A stretch of DNA of 64,000 bases, taken from contig NZ_JAUSZH010000001.1 of NCBI RefSeq assembly GCF_030817355.1, forward strand, positions 5,456,501 to 5,520,500, read 5' to 3'. The notes beneath the pieces are model-generated. The model ran no database searches and was not told where the DNA came from. It saw only the letters and a program-made list of their open reading frames with translations. The translations under genes and the position numbers were made by a program. This stretch comes from Streptomyces sp. V1I1. GTDB lineage: Bacteria > Actinomycetota > Actinomycetes > Streptomycetales > Streptomycetaceae. This document shows, piece after piece, positions 1 through 18,278 of the stretch (the first letter of the stretch is position 1; each line of letters starts with the position of its first letter).

Positions 1-10596
<10,596 letters not shown>

Positions 10597-10621
10597 CGTC
10601 TACCGTCCGAATTTCGGTTCC

Positions 10622-10711
10622 GCAGGAGTCACAGAAGTCGCAGAGATCGCAGAGATCGCAGAGATCGCAGAAGTCGCAGAAGTCGCAGAGGTCGGAGAAG
10701 TCACAGGGGTC
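10622..10711. repeat. Ten tandem 9-bp repeats just upstream of the PKS start
   Basis: Ten consecutive nonamers of the form (g/a)caga(a/g/t)(g)tc, mostly gcagagatc or gcagaagtc, lie between the thioesterase stop and the PKS ATG and end about 26 bp from that ATG. On the transcribed strand they form a pyrimidine-rich leader of CTTCTGCGA-like units. Their function is unknown. They could be slippage-generated neutral sequence or affect translation of the PKS. Confidence 0.9.
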
Positions 10712-10720
10712 AGAAGCAGA

Positions 10721-10780
10721 AGGGTCGGCAAGCAAGCAGAAGAGTCCGCAAGCAAGCAGCAGGTTCGGCAAGCCGGCAGA
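10721..10780. repeat. Three tandem 20-bp repeats downstream of the thioesterase gene
   Basis: Three imperfect 20-bp units (10721-10740, 10741-10760, 10761-10780), core (t/c)cggcaagcaagcag, directly follow the thioesterase stop and adjoin the nonamer array. Together the two arrays fill most of the 190-bp gap inside the operon. No protein-coding or hairpin role is apparent. Confidence 0.8.
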
Positions 10781-10786
10781 ACGCCT

Positions 10787-11608
10787 TCAGAGCCGGACGG
10801 CGCCGCCGGCGGTGAGCAGCGAGGAGAGCAACCGGAGCACGATGGCGGGGGACGACCGGTGGAAGAAGTGGCCGCCGGGCAGTGTGAACACCCGGCAGTC
10901 GGCGGTGGTGTGGCGCGCCCACTCCTTTGCCAGACGCGGCGTCACCAGCAAGTCTCCGGCTCCCGCAAGCACCTGGATCGGAACCGACAGCGGCCGATGA
11001 CCAACGGCCGGCTCTTCGCCCGGGCCGAGGCGGCTGTGCGCCAGCCGCAGATCGTCGCGCAGCAGCGCGACGGAGAGCCGCAGCCAGTCCGGGTAGCGCA
11101 GCACCAGCTCCGGAATCCCGCCCAGACCGGTCATCCATGCGGTCAGCTCGTCGTCCGACAGCTGCTCAGGCGCGGTCTCAGCGCGCGGGGCGTGCGGCGG
11201 CGGGCAGGCGCCCACCAGCAGCTGCTTCGGCAGCGGCCGGCCGCGGGCGAGCCGCCGCCGCGTCAGCTCGTAGGCGATCAGGCCACCCATGCTGTGCCCG
11301 TACAGCGCGTACGGCTGGTTCATCAGCGGGTCGAGCGCCTCGTCCAGTTCGTCGAGCAGCCTGCCGAAGTCGTGCAGCCTCGGCTCGCGTGTGCGGTGCT
11401 CGCGCCCCGGCAGCTGAATCGGCACCACCGCGACCGAACCGCCCAGCCGGGGCTGCCAGTCGGCGAACGACGAAGCCGCTCCCCCCGCATGGTGGAAGCA
11501 GAAGAGACGCAACGGCGCGGAACCAGGATCCGGCTGCCGGGGCAGCAGATACGGCGAGGGGCTGGGCGGTGCGACGGCGCCGGCCGCCCCGCCCGTGCCG
11601 CCCCTCAT
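10787..11608 (-). CDS. Type II thioesterase (alpha/beta hydrolase, GrsT/RifR type)
   Basis: A 273-residue stand-alone thioesterase of the kind that removes stalled or wrong acyl groups from PKS/NRPS carrier proteins. Seen: the strand-1 motif RLFCFHHAGG near residues 34-43, nucleophile Ser106 in GHSMGG, Asp219 in AGAGD and His247 in GGHFF, i.e. a complete triad, at the usual family length. Its ATG overlaps the stop of the upstream ACP gene by 4 bp (ATGA), so the two are translationally coupled. The PKS gene follows 190 bp downstream across two tandem-repeat arrays. Editing of the neighbouring PKS is inferred from location. An additional role such as acyl release cannot be excluded. Confidence 0.93.
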   Translation of the reverse strand: MRGGTGGAAGAVAPPSPSPYLLPRQPDPGSAPLRLFCFHHAGGAASSFADWQPRLGGSVAVVPIQLPGREHRTREPRLHDFGRLLDELDEALDPLMNQPYALYGHSMGGLIAYELTRRRLARGRPLPKQLLVGACPPPHAPRAETAPEQLSDDELTAWMTGLGGIPELVLRYPDWLRLSVALLRDDLRLAHSRLGPGEEPAVGHRPLSVPIQVLAGAGDLLVTPRLAKEWARHTTADCRVFTLPGGHFFHRSSPAIVLRLLSSLLTAGGAVRL

Positions 11609-11841
11609 GTCTCCACCTTCCGCACGGAGAGCTCGTAGATGTCGCGCAGGCTGGTCGCCTCGAGCACCTCCGGCATGGATACCCGCTGCCCGGTCTCCCG
11701 CTCGATGGCCGTGAGCAGTGTCAGCAGGTGCAACGAGTCCCAGCCGGGCAGCTCGTCGAAGCCGCTGCCCACGCTCTGGGGCGTCAGGGACAGCCCGATC
11801 TCGCCGTGGACGAGAGAGAGGAATTCTTCGATGGTCTTCAC
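11605..11841 (-). CDS. Stand-alone acyl carrier protein
   Basis: A 78-residue discrete carrier protein. Ser36 in the GWDSLHLL motif is the expected phosphopantetheine site, and the helical pattern (TIEEFLSLV, LLTLLTAIERE) fits a single ACP domain. It overlaps the FkbH-like gene upstream and the thioesterase gene downstream by 4 bp each. In known systems an FkbH protein and a partner ACP make glyceryl-S-ACP from 1,3-bisphosphoglycerate, so this ACP is probably the glyceryl carrier. The dehydrogenases that convert glyceryl-ACP to methoxymalonyl- or hydroxymalonyl-ACP are not seen nearby. Confidence 0.92.
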   Translation of the reverse strand: MKTIEEFLSLVHGEIGLSLTPQSVGSGFDELPGWDSLHLLTLLTAIERETGQRVSMPEVLEATSLRDIYELSVRKVET

Positions 11842-13772
11842 TGGTGCAGCCCTCCCAGGCTCTGGGTCAGCCGGATGTGCTCCGGCGGCTCGGCGATCTC
11901 CGCCAGGTCGTGGCGGAACGTGGTCGCGGCGCCGTCGGTCCCTTCAGCCTCCGGCCGGAAGCCGTTGCCGGGGTAGAAGTCCTTGACCTTGCCGTTCTTG
12001 GCCGTCGGCCGGTAACTGGCGCGCACGGCGCGCAGGCCCTGCTCCCGGGCGTGCAGCAGTACCGCGGAGAGACAGGCCTGCTCGATGCCGCGGGCGAACA
12101 CCCGGCAGCTGAGCAGGAAGTTGTCGATGAGGAGTTCCTCACCCTCCCGGTGGGCGAGTACGGCACCGACGATCCCGTTGTCGCCGAAACGGTCGCCTGC
12201 GCGGATGGTGAGCACCAGCGAGCCCGGGGCGGCCGCCCGCTCGCTCACCTCGGCCGGCTGCAGCCGCTGGGTGGTGAGGTTGAACTGGTTGGTGCGCAAG
12301 GTCAGTTGGGACACCCGAGGGATCTCGGGACCGGTGGCGTCCGCGAGGCGCACCTGGACGTCCAGCTCCAGCAGATAGTCGTCCAGCGACGAGAAGCTGT
12401 GCAGGAAGTCCTTGCGGTCCAGCTCCTCGCGGTAGCGCTCGGGCCGCTTCAGATCGTCGGCGGTGATGTCCCGTACGTCGAACCAGCCGTCCCGCAGCAG
12501 CTTTTCGACGTGCAGCGCCGGGTCGTCGTCCAGTCTCAGGACGGCCACGTCCGGCAGCTCACGCGCGACCAGACCGCACTCGTACGGGCTGTCGTCGGCG
12601 AACACGAAGCTGTCGACGCCGAGGTTGAGCTCCTTGGCGAGTTCCTGCAGATTGTCGTGCTTGGGACGCCAGTTGGCGATGACGCGTACGAAGTCCTCCT
12701 CGCGCAGCGTCATGTCCGGGTGCGTACGGAGCACCTCGCGAACCGGGTCGAGGTCGTTCTTGCTGACCGCGGCGAGCAGCACCCCTTGCGAGGCGATCTG
12801 CTTCGCGGCCTTCTGCAGCCCGCGGAACGCCTCGCCGCGGTAGCTCTCGGCGACCTCGATCCCCTCGATGCCGTCGTCGCCGAGGATCCCGCCCCAGACC
12901 GTGTTGTCCAGGTCCAGCACCAGGCACTTCTTCGCGCGCCCCGACGTCCCGCGCAGCAGGTGCGCCACCTCACGGGCGTACTCCGCCTGCGCCTGCCCGG
13001 ACAGCTGCGTCTTGGTGTAGACCCCGAGCCGGGCGTCGCGCAGCGGCAGGTCCCCGCCGATCACCGGGTCCAGGTCGAGGACGGCCAGCGCCGGATGCTC
13101 GTCCATCAGACGCAGCAGTCGCGCGTTCGCCTCACGCCACAGGGCGCCGAGGCGGGCCCGGTCGTGCAGACCGACCAGTTGGGCCGACCAACTGCGGGGC
13201 AGTGGGAGCGTGTTGAACACCAAGGTGCCGTGACCCACGCTCTCGAAGACGGTGGCGAGCTTGTCGAGCAGTTCCAGCTTCTGAGTGAAGACCAGGCGCA
13301 CGTCGTCCGGTGTCCACGGCACCGGCACCTCGTCGAACACCACCGAGGCATCCAGCAGGCACACCACCGCGTCCGGCTTCGCCGCGTACAGCTCGCTCCC
13401 GGAGGCCGAGAGGTCGAAGACATAGCTGTCGAAGTCGGCAACGTGGGACTTCAGCAGCAGGCCGTGTCTGGCCAGTTCGGCGGTCAGGGGCGCCACCAGG
13501 CCGGACACCGTGCCGTGCCCGGTGAACGCCACCGACACGGCCGGGGCGTCCGGGTGCTCGTCGAGCACGGCATCCGCGCCGACACGGGCCAGCAGATTTC
13601 CCGCCCGGCGCAGCTCGTCCGGACCGCCTTCCCCGGCGATCGCGTCGACCAGCGCCCGCACCCGCGGGTACTCGGCGGCAATCAGGCCCCGTGCGTGCAG
13701 CGACTGCAACGTGTCGTCCGTCTTCTCGACCATCCCCAGCTCTCCCCGTACGTCGGGTACGACGCGGGTCAT
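11838..13772 (-). CDS. FkbH-like HAD-superfamily (subfamily IIIC) protein
   Basis: A 644-residue FkbH-domain protein with a long N-terminal region before the HAD core. The HAD nucleophile motif is visible as DLDNTVWGG with Asp287 and Asp289, followed by GDDGIEGIEV. A later KKDLD-like segment, FADDSPYE and a C-terminal GNAT-like region (GDNGIVGAVLAHREGEELLIDNFLLS is the recognisable stretch, of which GDNGIVGAV is the core) fit the family. Known FkbH proteins dephosphorylate 1,3-bisphosphoglycerate and load glycerate on a carrier protein. The adjacent ACP is the obvious partner. The start at 13772 lies 36 bp after the PPTase stop. FkbG/I/J/K homologues are absent from the visible operon, so a glyceryl (or lactyl-like) unit is favoured over methoxymalonyl; this is inference. 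Confidence 0.9.
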   Translation of the reverse strand: MTRVVPDVRGELGMVEKTDDTLQSLHARGLIAAEYPRVRALVDAIAGEGGPDELRRAGNLLARVGADAVLDEHPDAPAVSVAFTGHGTVSGLVAPLTAELARHGLLLKSHVADFDSYVFDLSASGSELYAAKPDAVVCLLDASVVFDEVPVPWTPDDVRLVFTQKLELLDKLATVFESVGHGTLVFNTLPLPRSWSAQLVGLHDRARLGALWREANARLLRLMDEHPALAVLDLDPVIGGDLPLRDARLGVYTKTQLSGQAQAEYAREVAHLLRGTSGRAKKCLVLDLDNTVWGGILGDDGIEGIEVAESYRGEAFRGLQKAAKQIASQGVLLAAVSKNDLDPVREVLRTHPDMTLREEDFVRVIANWRPKHDNLQELAKELNLGVDSFVFADDSPYECGLVARELPDVAVLRLDDDPALHVEKLLRDGWFDVRDITADDLKRPERYREELDRKDFLHSFSSLDDYLLELDVQVRLADATGPEIPRVSQLTLRTNQFNLTTQRLQPAEVSERAAAPGSLVLTIRAGDRFGDNGIVGAVLAHREGEELLIDNFLLSCRVFARGIEQACLSAVLLHAREQGLRAVRASYRPTAKNGKVKDFYPGNGFRPEAEGTDGAATTFRHDLAEIAEPPEHIRLTQSLGGLHQ

Positions 13773-13808
13773 CGTTGGGGAGCTGTCTAAAGCGGCCCTA
13801 ACAGCGGT

Positions 13809-14540
13809 CTAGCGGCTGCCTGCGGCGTCGGCGGTCGGCTTCGTGCCGCGTACGTCCTGCCGTACGTCCTGCCGTACGTCGTGAGACAGCGGAACCGTGA
13901 CCGCGGTGGCCACCAGCCCCGCACCGGCGTACCACCTGCCGTGGAACGCCCCGACCGGATCTCCTTCCGGCGTACCGTCCCGGCCCACGACAAGCCGTGC
14001 CTCGAAACGGCCGTGCTCGGTGAAACGCACGACGGCGTCGGTGAATTCGAGCGCCAGCCCGAGGTGTGGATACGTGGCCTTGTACACCGCCTCCTTGGCG
14101 CTGAACAGCAGCCGCTCCCACCTCACCTGTGGACGGCGCGCGATCAGTGACCGCACCATCGCGCGCTCCTCGGGACGCGCGACCGCTTCGAGCAGACCCG
14201 GCGGGAGCGGCAGAGCCGGTTCCGCGTCGATGCCCAGCGAGGCGACATCGGCTGCGCGGGCGACCACGGCGGCCCGGTACCCGTCGCAATGTGTGATGCT
14301 GCCGACCACTCCCTGCGGCCACAAGGGTGCCCCTCGGTGATCCTGAAGCAGCGGCCCCGGCGGCACGCCCAGCCGCGTCAGCGCGCGTCGCGCACACTGC
14401 CGCGCGGTGGCGAACTCGTTGCGCCGGGACGGCACGGCGCGCACGACCAGCGCCGCCTCCTGCGGATGGAGCGGAGCCGGCTCCCGGTCGTCGAACGCCT
14501 CCATGCAGCTGACGGCATCCGGCACCAACGTACGGATCAT
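13809..14540 (-). CDS. 4'-phosphopantetheinyl transferase, Sfp/EntD type
   Basis: A 243-residue transferase that converts apo carrier proteins to holo form using CoA. Seen: the Mg-binding LGIDAEP motif in mid-protein and the WERLLFSAKEAVYKA signature, plus upstream VGSITHCDGY. It is the first gene of the minus-strand PKS operon and most likely activates the PKS and free ACP. The C-terminus carries three tandem DVRQ-like tetrapeptides encoded by 12-bp repeats (about 13847-13882), a small expansion outside the catalytic core. Its promoter must lie in the 175-bp region shared with the divergent lanthipeptide precursor gene. Confidence 0.95.
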   Translation of the reverse strand: MIRTLVPDAVSCMEAFDDREPAPLHPQEAALVVRAVPSRRNEFATARQCARRALTRLGVPPGPLLQDHRGAPLWPQGVVGSITHCDGYRAAVVARAADVASLGIDAEPALPLPPGLLEAVARPEERAMVRSLIARRPQVRWERLLFSAKEAVYKATYPHLGLALEFTDAVVRFTEHGRFEARLVVGRDGTPEGDPVGAFHGRWYAGAGLVATAVTVPLSHDVRQDVRQDVRGTKPTADAAGSR

Positions 14541-14715
14541 CGAAGAGCCTCCAAGCGTGATCGTCGAACTCTTCCGACCCTGCGCGCCGCACCATTAGGG
14601 AGTCTTAAGGGGCGGTTTGGACCGCCCGCCTAGACCTTGGCCTCGCACAACGGCGTGACCGGTGGTTCGACGAACAGGAACCACCGGGACGACCGCGATC
14701 CCTTGGGAGGAAAAC
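14541..14715. promoter_or_regulatory. Divergent intergenic region between PKS operon and lanthipeptide operon
   Basis: This 175-bp gap separates two operons transcribed away from each other, so it must hold both promoters. An inverted repeat, gggcggt-ttgg-accgccc (14610-14627), lies roughly in the middle and could be an operator or a leader hairpin. The lanA start is preceded by a strong SD (GGGAGG). I cannot assign -10/-35 boxes with confidence. Confidence 0.6.
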
Positions 14716-14862
14716 ATGGCGAATGCCATCACCGCAGAGGTGGAGTTCGACCTCGACCTGGACCTTGAGGCCATGGTTCAGGACTCTCCGGCGATGGAGG
14801 CGAAGTCCTTCACGGGAACGGGCACCTGTCTCTCCTGTCCGGTGACCTCCTGGCACTGCTGA
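14716..14862 (+). CDS. lanA: Class I lanthipeptide precursor, FxLD type
   Basis: A 48-residue precursor peptide with a strong SD (GGGAGG) before ATG 14716. The acidic leader has FDLDLDLEAM at 11-20, matching the FxLD leader signature of actinobacterial class I lanthipeptides. The C-terminal part, KSFTGTGTCLSCPVTSWHC (30-48), is rich in dehydratable residues (Ser31, Thr33, Thr35, Thr37, Ser40, Thr44, Ser45) and has three Cys (38, 41, 48) that could close up to three (methyl)lanthionine rings; the last residue is Cys. The cleavage site is uncertain, somewhere after Asp23-Lys30. lanB and lanC follow on the same strand, which supports the call. An in-frame upstream ATG at 14662 lacks a comparable SD and would add a non-family extension. 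Confidence 0.93.
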   Translation: MANAITAEVEFDLDLDLEAMVQDSPAMEAKSFTGTGTCLSCPVTSWHC

Positions 14863-14875
14863 GCAGTTGGCCGGA

Positions 14876-14913
14876 GCCGGGCGGCACGGCGGGACACCGC
14901 CGTGCCGCCCGGC
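14876..14913 (+). terminator. Perfect 17-bp hairpin between lanA and lanB
   Basis: gccgggcggcacggcgg, loop gaca, and the exact complement form a 17-bp uninterrupted stem just after the lanA stop. No T-tract follows. Such hairpins between precursor and modification genes commonly let most transcripts stop after the precursor, giving excess substrate peptide; that role here is inferred. Confidence 0.8.
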
Positions 14914-14963
14914 GCGCCACCACCATGCCCAGCGAATCGCGCAGACGGACCGGGGACAGACAC

Positions 14964-17900
14964 GTGCGGATGAGCAGCCACACCGAATTCGAGGCCGCCG
15001 GGACGGCATTGCTGCGGGCGGCCGTTCTGCCACTGCCCTGCGACGACGTGCCCGAAGACAACCCCGAGGACAACCTCGAAGACCACCCCGAGGACAACCC
15101 CTCGAGGCCGCGCGTCCCCGCCGGGGCGGGTCCCGGTGACGAGGCCACTTTGCGGGCGGAGGCCGAACGCCTCGCCGCCGACCCGGCGTTCATGGCGGCC
15201 GTGCGGCTGGCCAGCCCCAGCCTCGCCGATGACGTGAGCAAGCTGCTCGCGGGTGAACCGCTCAAGCGCAAGAGACTCCGCCGCGTCGTGATCTCCCTGG
15301 TCAAGTACCGCCTCCGCATGACGCACCGGCCCACGCCCTTCGGCTTCTTCGCGGGAGTGGCCCTCGCCGGGGTCGGCCCGTCGCCCGTACGGGAAGTGGG
15401 CACCGGCCACCGGACTCTGAGCCGGCCGGACGCGGCCTGGCTGGACGGCGTCCTCGCCACCGTGCTCACCGCACCGGGCATCCGGGAACGGTCCCGGCTC
15501 GCCGCCAATCCGCTGCGTACGGTCCGGGACGGCCGACTGGTGCTCGTCGACCACCACGACGCCACCGGATCCCGGCGGCTGGCCCACTCGGTGCGCCTCA
15601 CCGCGGTCGTCCAGTACGTCCTGGAGTGCGCTGCCGATCCCCTCGCCTGGAGCGAGCTGGTCCAGCGGCTGTCGGACCGCTTCCCCGAAGCGTCCAGGGA
15701 CACCGTGGTGCGCACCGTAGCGCAGCTCGTGCAGAACGGCTTCCTGCTCAGCGACCTTGTGCCGCCGCCGGACTGCACCACCCCGCTGGACCATGTGCTC
15801 GACCGCCTCCACGGCCTGGACCACCCCGTGCCGCATGCGCTGGCCGGCATCCGGGCAGCGCTGTCCGAGCTGGACGCCGCGTCGCCGGCCGAACGCGGTC
15901 CGACGCTGGGCGCGGTGACCGCCCGTATGCGGGCGCTGCATCCGGCGGACGACTTCGTTCAGTCGGATCTCGGGCTGGACGCGCGGCTCGTCCTGCCGCC
16001 GGAGGTCGGCCGGGAGGCCGAGCGGGCGGCCACCGCACTGTGGCGGACCTCGCTCATCCGGGCGGGCAGCCCGCAGCTGCGTGACTACCACCTCGCCTTC
16101 CTCGAGCGGTACGGCACCGACCGGGCCGTACCGGTGCTCGAACTCCTCGACGAAGGACGCGGTCTCGGACTGCCCGAGGCCTACCGCCGGGGTCTCGCCG
16201 ACGCCGCCGCCACACCCGAGCCGCACCCGCGGGCCCTCCACCGCGACCAGGTGCTGGGTGAACTGCTGCTGGCCGCCGGCCGGCGGAACACCGCAGAGGT
16301 CGAGCTCGACGAAGAGACGCTGACCGACCTGGCCCCGACCGACCCACGGCGGACCCCGCCATCCCTGGAGCTGGGCGCCGAGGTCGTCGCCGACAGCTGG
16401 CAGGCCCTGTGCGCGGGCGACTTCCGGCTCGTCCTCGGAGCGAACCCCGGCTCACCACTGGCCGGCGCCACCTTCAGCCGGTTCGCTCCGGTGCTCGGCG
16501 AGCATGCCGTGCGTGTCCGGGACGTGATCCGGCAGGGCCAAGGGGCCCCTGCCGAGGGGGAGCTGACCGCGACCGTCGCCTACCGCCCCCGGGTCGCCCG
16601 TTCCGCGAACGTGGCCACCGTTCCCCAGTGGCTGCCCCACCGCATACCGCTGGGCACAGCTCCCGCCGCCGCGGACGGTGTGACGGACCTGCGACTGGAG
16701 GACCTCGCCGTCCACGCCGACCTGGACGGCCTGAGGATGGTGCACACCGCGACCGGCCTGCCGGTGCGCCCGGTGTCGTATTCGATGCTCAACCCCAGCA
16801 GCGGCCACCTCCCGCACGTGGCACGTTTCCTGCTCGACATCGGCCACGAAGGGCAGGACTGGTGCACTCCCTGGAACTGGGGCGCCTGGGCCTCCGCCCC
16901 CGCCTTGCCCCGCGTGCGGTACGGCAGGACCGTACTGTCGCCCGCCCGCTGGCTCTCCGACCGGGCACTGCGGGACGCGGCCGCACGGACCGAAGGGGGA
17001 GCCGAGGCCTGGCGCGAGGAGGTCGCGCGGTGGCGGCAGCGCTGGGGCATCCCCAGGCACACCCTGCTCACCAGGGCGGACAACCGCGTCGCCGTCGATC
17101 TCGACGATCCGCTTCATCTCCTGGTCCTGCACGAGGAGTTGAAGCGCCCGCAGGGCCTGCTGGTCGTCGAACGGTACGGCGGTCCCCGGGCCACCGGGTG
17201 GTTCGCGGGCCCGGACGGCGCCCACGCCTGCGAGTTCGTCTTCCCGCTCTTCGCCCGGCGGCCCGTATCCGCCCCGCGGGTTCAGGCAGCCCCATCGGCT
17301 GAGGCGCCGACGCCGGTTCAGGCGCCGACGCCGGTTCAGGCGCCGACGCCGGTTCAGGCAACCCCATCGGCTGAGGCGCCGACGCCGGTTCAGGCCCCCG
17401 CGGCGGTTCGGTCCGCTCCCGCCCGTGACCGCGCGCTGTGCGCCAGCATGCCGGGAGGGGAGTGGCTGTACGCCAAGATCTACGTCCCCGACGCCCTCCA
17501 GCAACAGGTGCTCTCCCAGCACTTCCCGCAGCTCACCGGCTCCTCAGAGCTGTGCGCCGCCAACGCCGACACCTGGTTCTTCCTGCGGTACGCGGACCCC
17601 GACCCGCATCTGCGCCTTCGCTTCCACGGCAAACCCGACGGGTTGTGGCCGGTCCTCCTGCCCGCGCTGCGGGACTGGGCAGAGGAACTGCGGGACGCGG
17701 GACTGGCCGACCGGCTGGTGCTGGACACCTATGACCCCGAGATCGAACGGTACGGCGGACCAGCCGCCATGGGGCATGCCGAGCGGGTCTTCCACGCGGA
17801 CAGCGCCGCCGTGCTCGGTCACCTGGCCACCCCGCCGGCCGGCGGCTCCGAAATCGCCCCGGTCACCCTGGCGGCGCTCGGCATCCTCGACATCCTCACG

Positions 17901-18278
17901 CGACTCGGCTCGGCCGATGAGGCCCTGGAATGGCTCGGCGACGAGCGTTTCCTGGCCCGGCGCTCCGATGTGCCACGCCTCACGAAGGAAGTGGTGGCCG
18001 ATTCACTCGACCAGTACGACAGGCCACGCCCCCCGATGCCGGGGACGCCCGATCTCGCCGGGGCATGGGCCGCCCGCGATGCCGCGCTGACCCGGCTGCG
18101 CGATGTCCTGGCCACCGTCCCGCCCGGGCCCGGGCGCCGCGCGTCGGTCGCGATGAGCCTGGCGCACATGCACTGCAACCGGCTCCTCGGCCCCCGTCGC
18201 GAAGAGGAGGTCCTCGCGCATGTGACTGCCCGGGAGGGCCTCGCGCTCCGCCTGAGCAGGAAGAGGCACGGCCGATGA
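14964..18278 (+). CDS. lanB: Lantibiotic dehydratase LanB (full length)
   Basis: About 1,104 residues, the full LanB size. The N-terminal glutamylation part (roughly 1-770) has family landmarks such as RMTHRPTPFGFFAG and a region ending in FVFPLFARRP. The C-terminal elimination part (about 820-1104, SpaB_C type) has WLYAKIYVP, FFLRYADPDPHLRLRFHG and a late MHCNRLLG. The enzyme uses Glu-tRNA to glutamylate Ser/Thr of LanA and then eliminates glutamate to give Dha/Dhb. The two parts are joined by an unusual Ala/Pro linker of six hexapeptides (775-810). I chose GTG 14964 because GGGGAC lies 6 bp upstream; ATG 14925 and ATG 14970 are alternatives. The gene overlaps lanC by 4 bp (ATGA). Confidence 0.95.
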   Translation: MRMSSHTEFEAAGTALLRAAVLPLPCDDVPEDNPEDNLEDHPEDNPSRPRVPAGAGPGDEATLRAEAERLAADPAFMAAVRLASPSLADDVSKLLAGEPLKRKRLRRVVISLVKYRLRMTHRPTPFGFFAGVALAGVGPSPVREVGTGHRTLSRPDAAWLDGVLATVLTAPGIRERSRLAANPLRTVRDGRLVLVDHHDATGSRRLAHSVRLTAVVQYVLECAADPLAWSELVQRLSDRFPEASRDTVVRTVAQLVQNGFLLSDLVPPPDCTTPLDHVLDRLHGLDHPVPHALAGIRAALSELDAASPAERGPTLGAVTARMRALHPADDFVQSDLGLDARLVLPPEVGREAERAATALWRTSLIRAGSPQLRDYHLAFLERYGTDRAVPVLELLDEGRGLGLPEAYRRGLADAAATPEPHPRALHRDQVLGELLLAAGRRNTAEVELDEETLTDLAPTDPRRTPPSLELGAEVVADSWQALCAGDFRLVLGANPGSPLAGATFSRFAPVLGEHAVRVRDVIRQGQGAPAEGELTATVAYRPRVARSANVATVPQWLPHRIPLGTAPAAADGVTDLRLEDLAVHADLDGLRMVHTATGLPVRPVSYSMLNPSSGHLPHVARFLLDIGHEGQDWCTPWNWGAWASAPALPRVRYGRTVLSPARWLSDRALRDAAARTEGGAEAWREEVARWRQRWGIPRHTLLTRADNRVAVDLDDPLHLLVLHEELKRPQGLLVVERYGGPRATGWFAGPDGAHACEFVFPLFARRPVSAPRVQAAPSAEAPTPVQAPTPVQAPTPVQATPSAEAPTPVQAPAAVRSAPARDRALCASMPGGEWLYAKIYVPDALQQQVLSQHFPQLTGSSELCAANADTWFFLRYADPDPHLRLRFHGKPDGLWPVLLPALRDWAEELRDAGLADRLVLDTYDPEIERYGGPAAMGHAERVFHADSAAVLGHLATPPAGGSEIAPVTLAALGILDILTRLGSADEALEWLGDERFLARRSDVPRLTKEVVADSLDQYDRPRPPMPGTPDLAGAWAARDAALTRLRDVLATVPPGPGRRASVAMSLAHMHCNRLLGPRREEEVLAHVTAREGLALRLSRKRHGR
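17286..17393 (+). repeat. Six 18-bp in-frame repeats encoding the LanB interdomain linker
   Basis: Six contiguous 18-bp units of two types, in order B-A-A-A-B-A. Type A is gcgccgacgccggttcag (APTPVQ) and is exactly repeated. Type B is gcagccccatcggctgag or a near copy (AAPSAE / ATPSAE). They encode LanB residues 775-810 between the glutamylation and elimination domains. Near-perfect nucleotide identity indicates recent expansion. Confidence 0.95.

Noticed and set aside
11718..13790. 690-codon plus-strand open frame
   Set aside because: Antisense shadow of the FkbH-like gene; no recognisable protein features.
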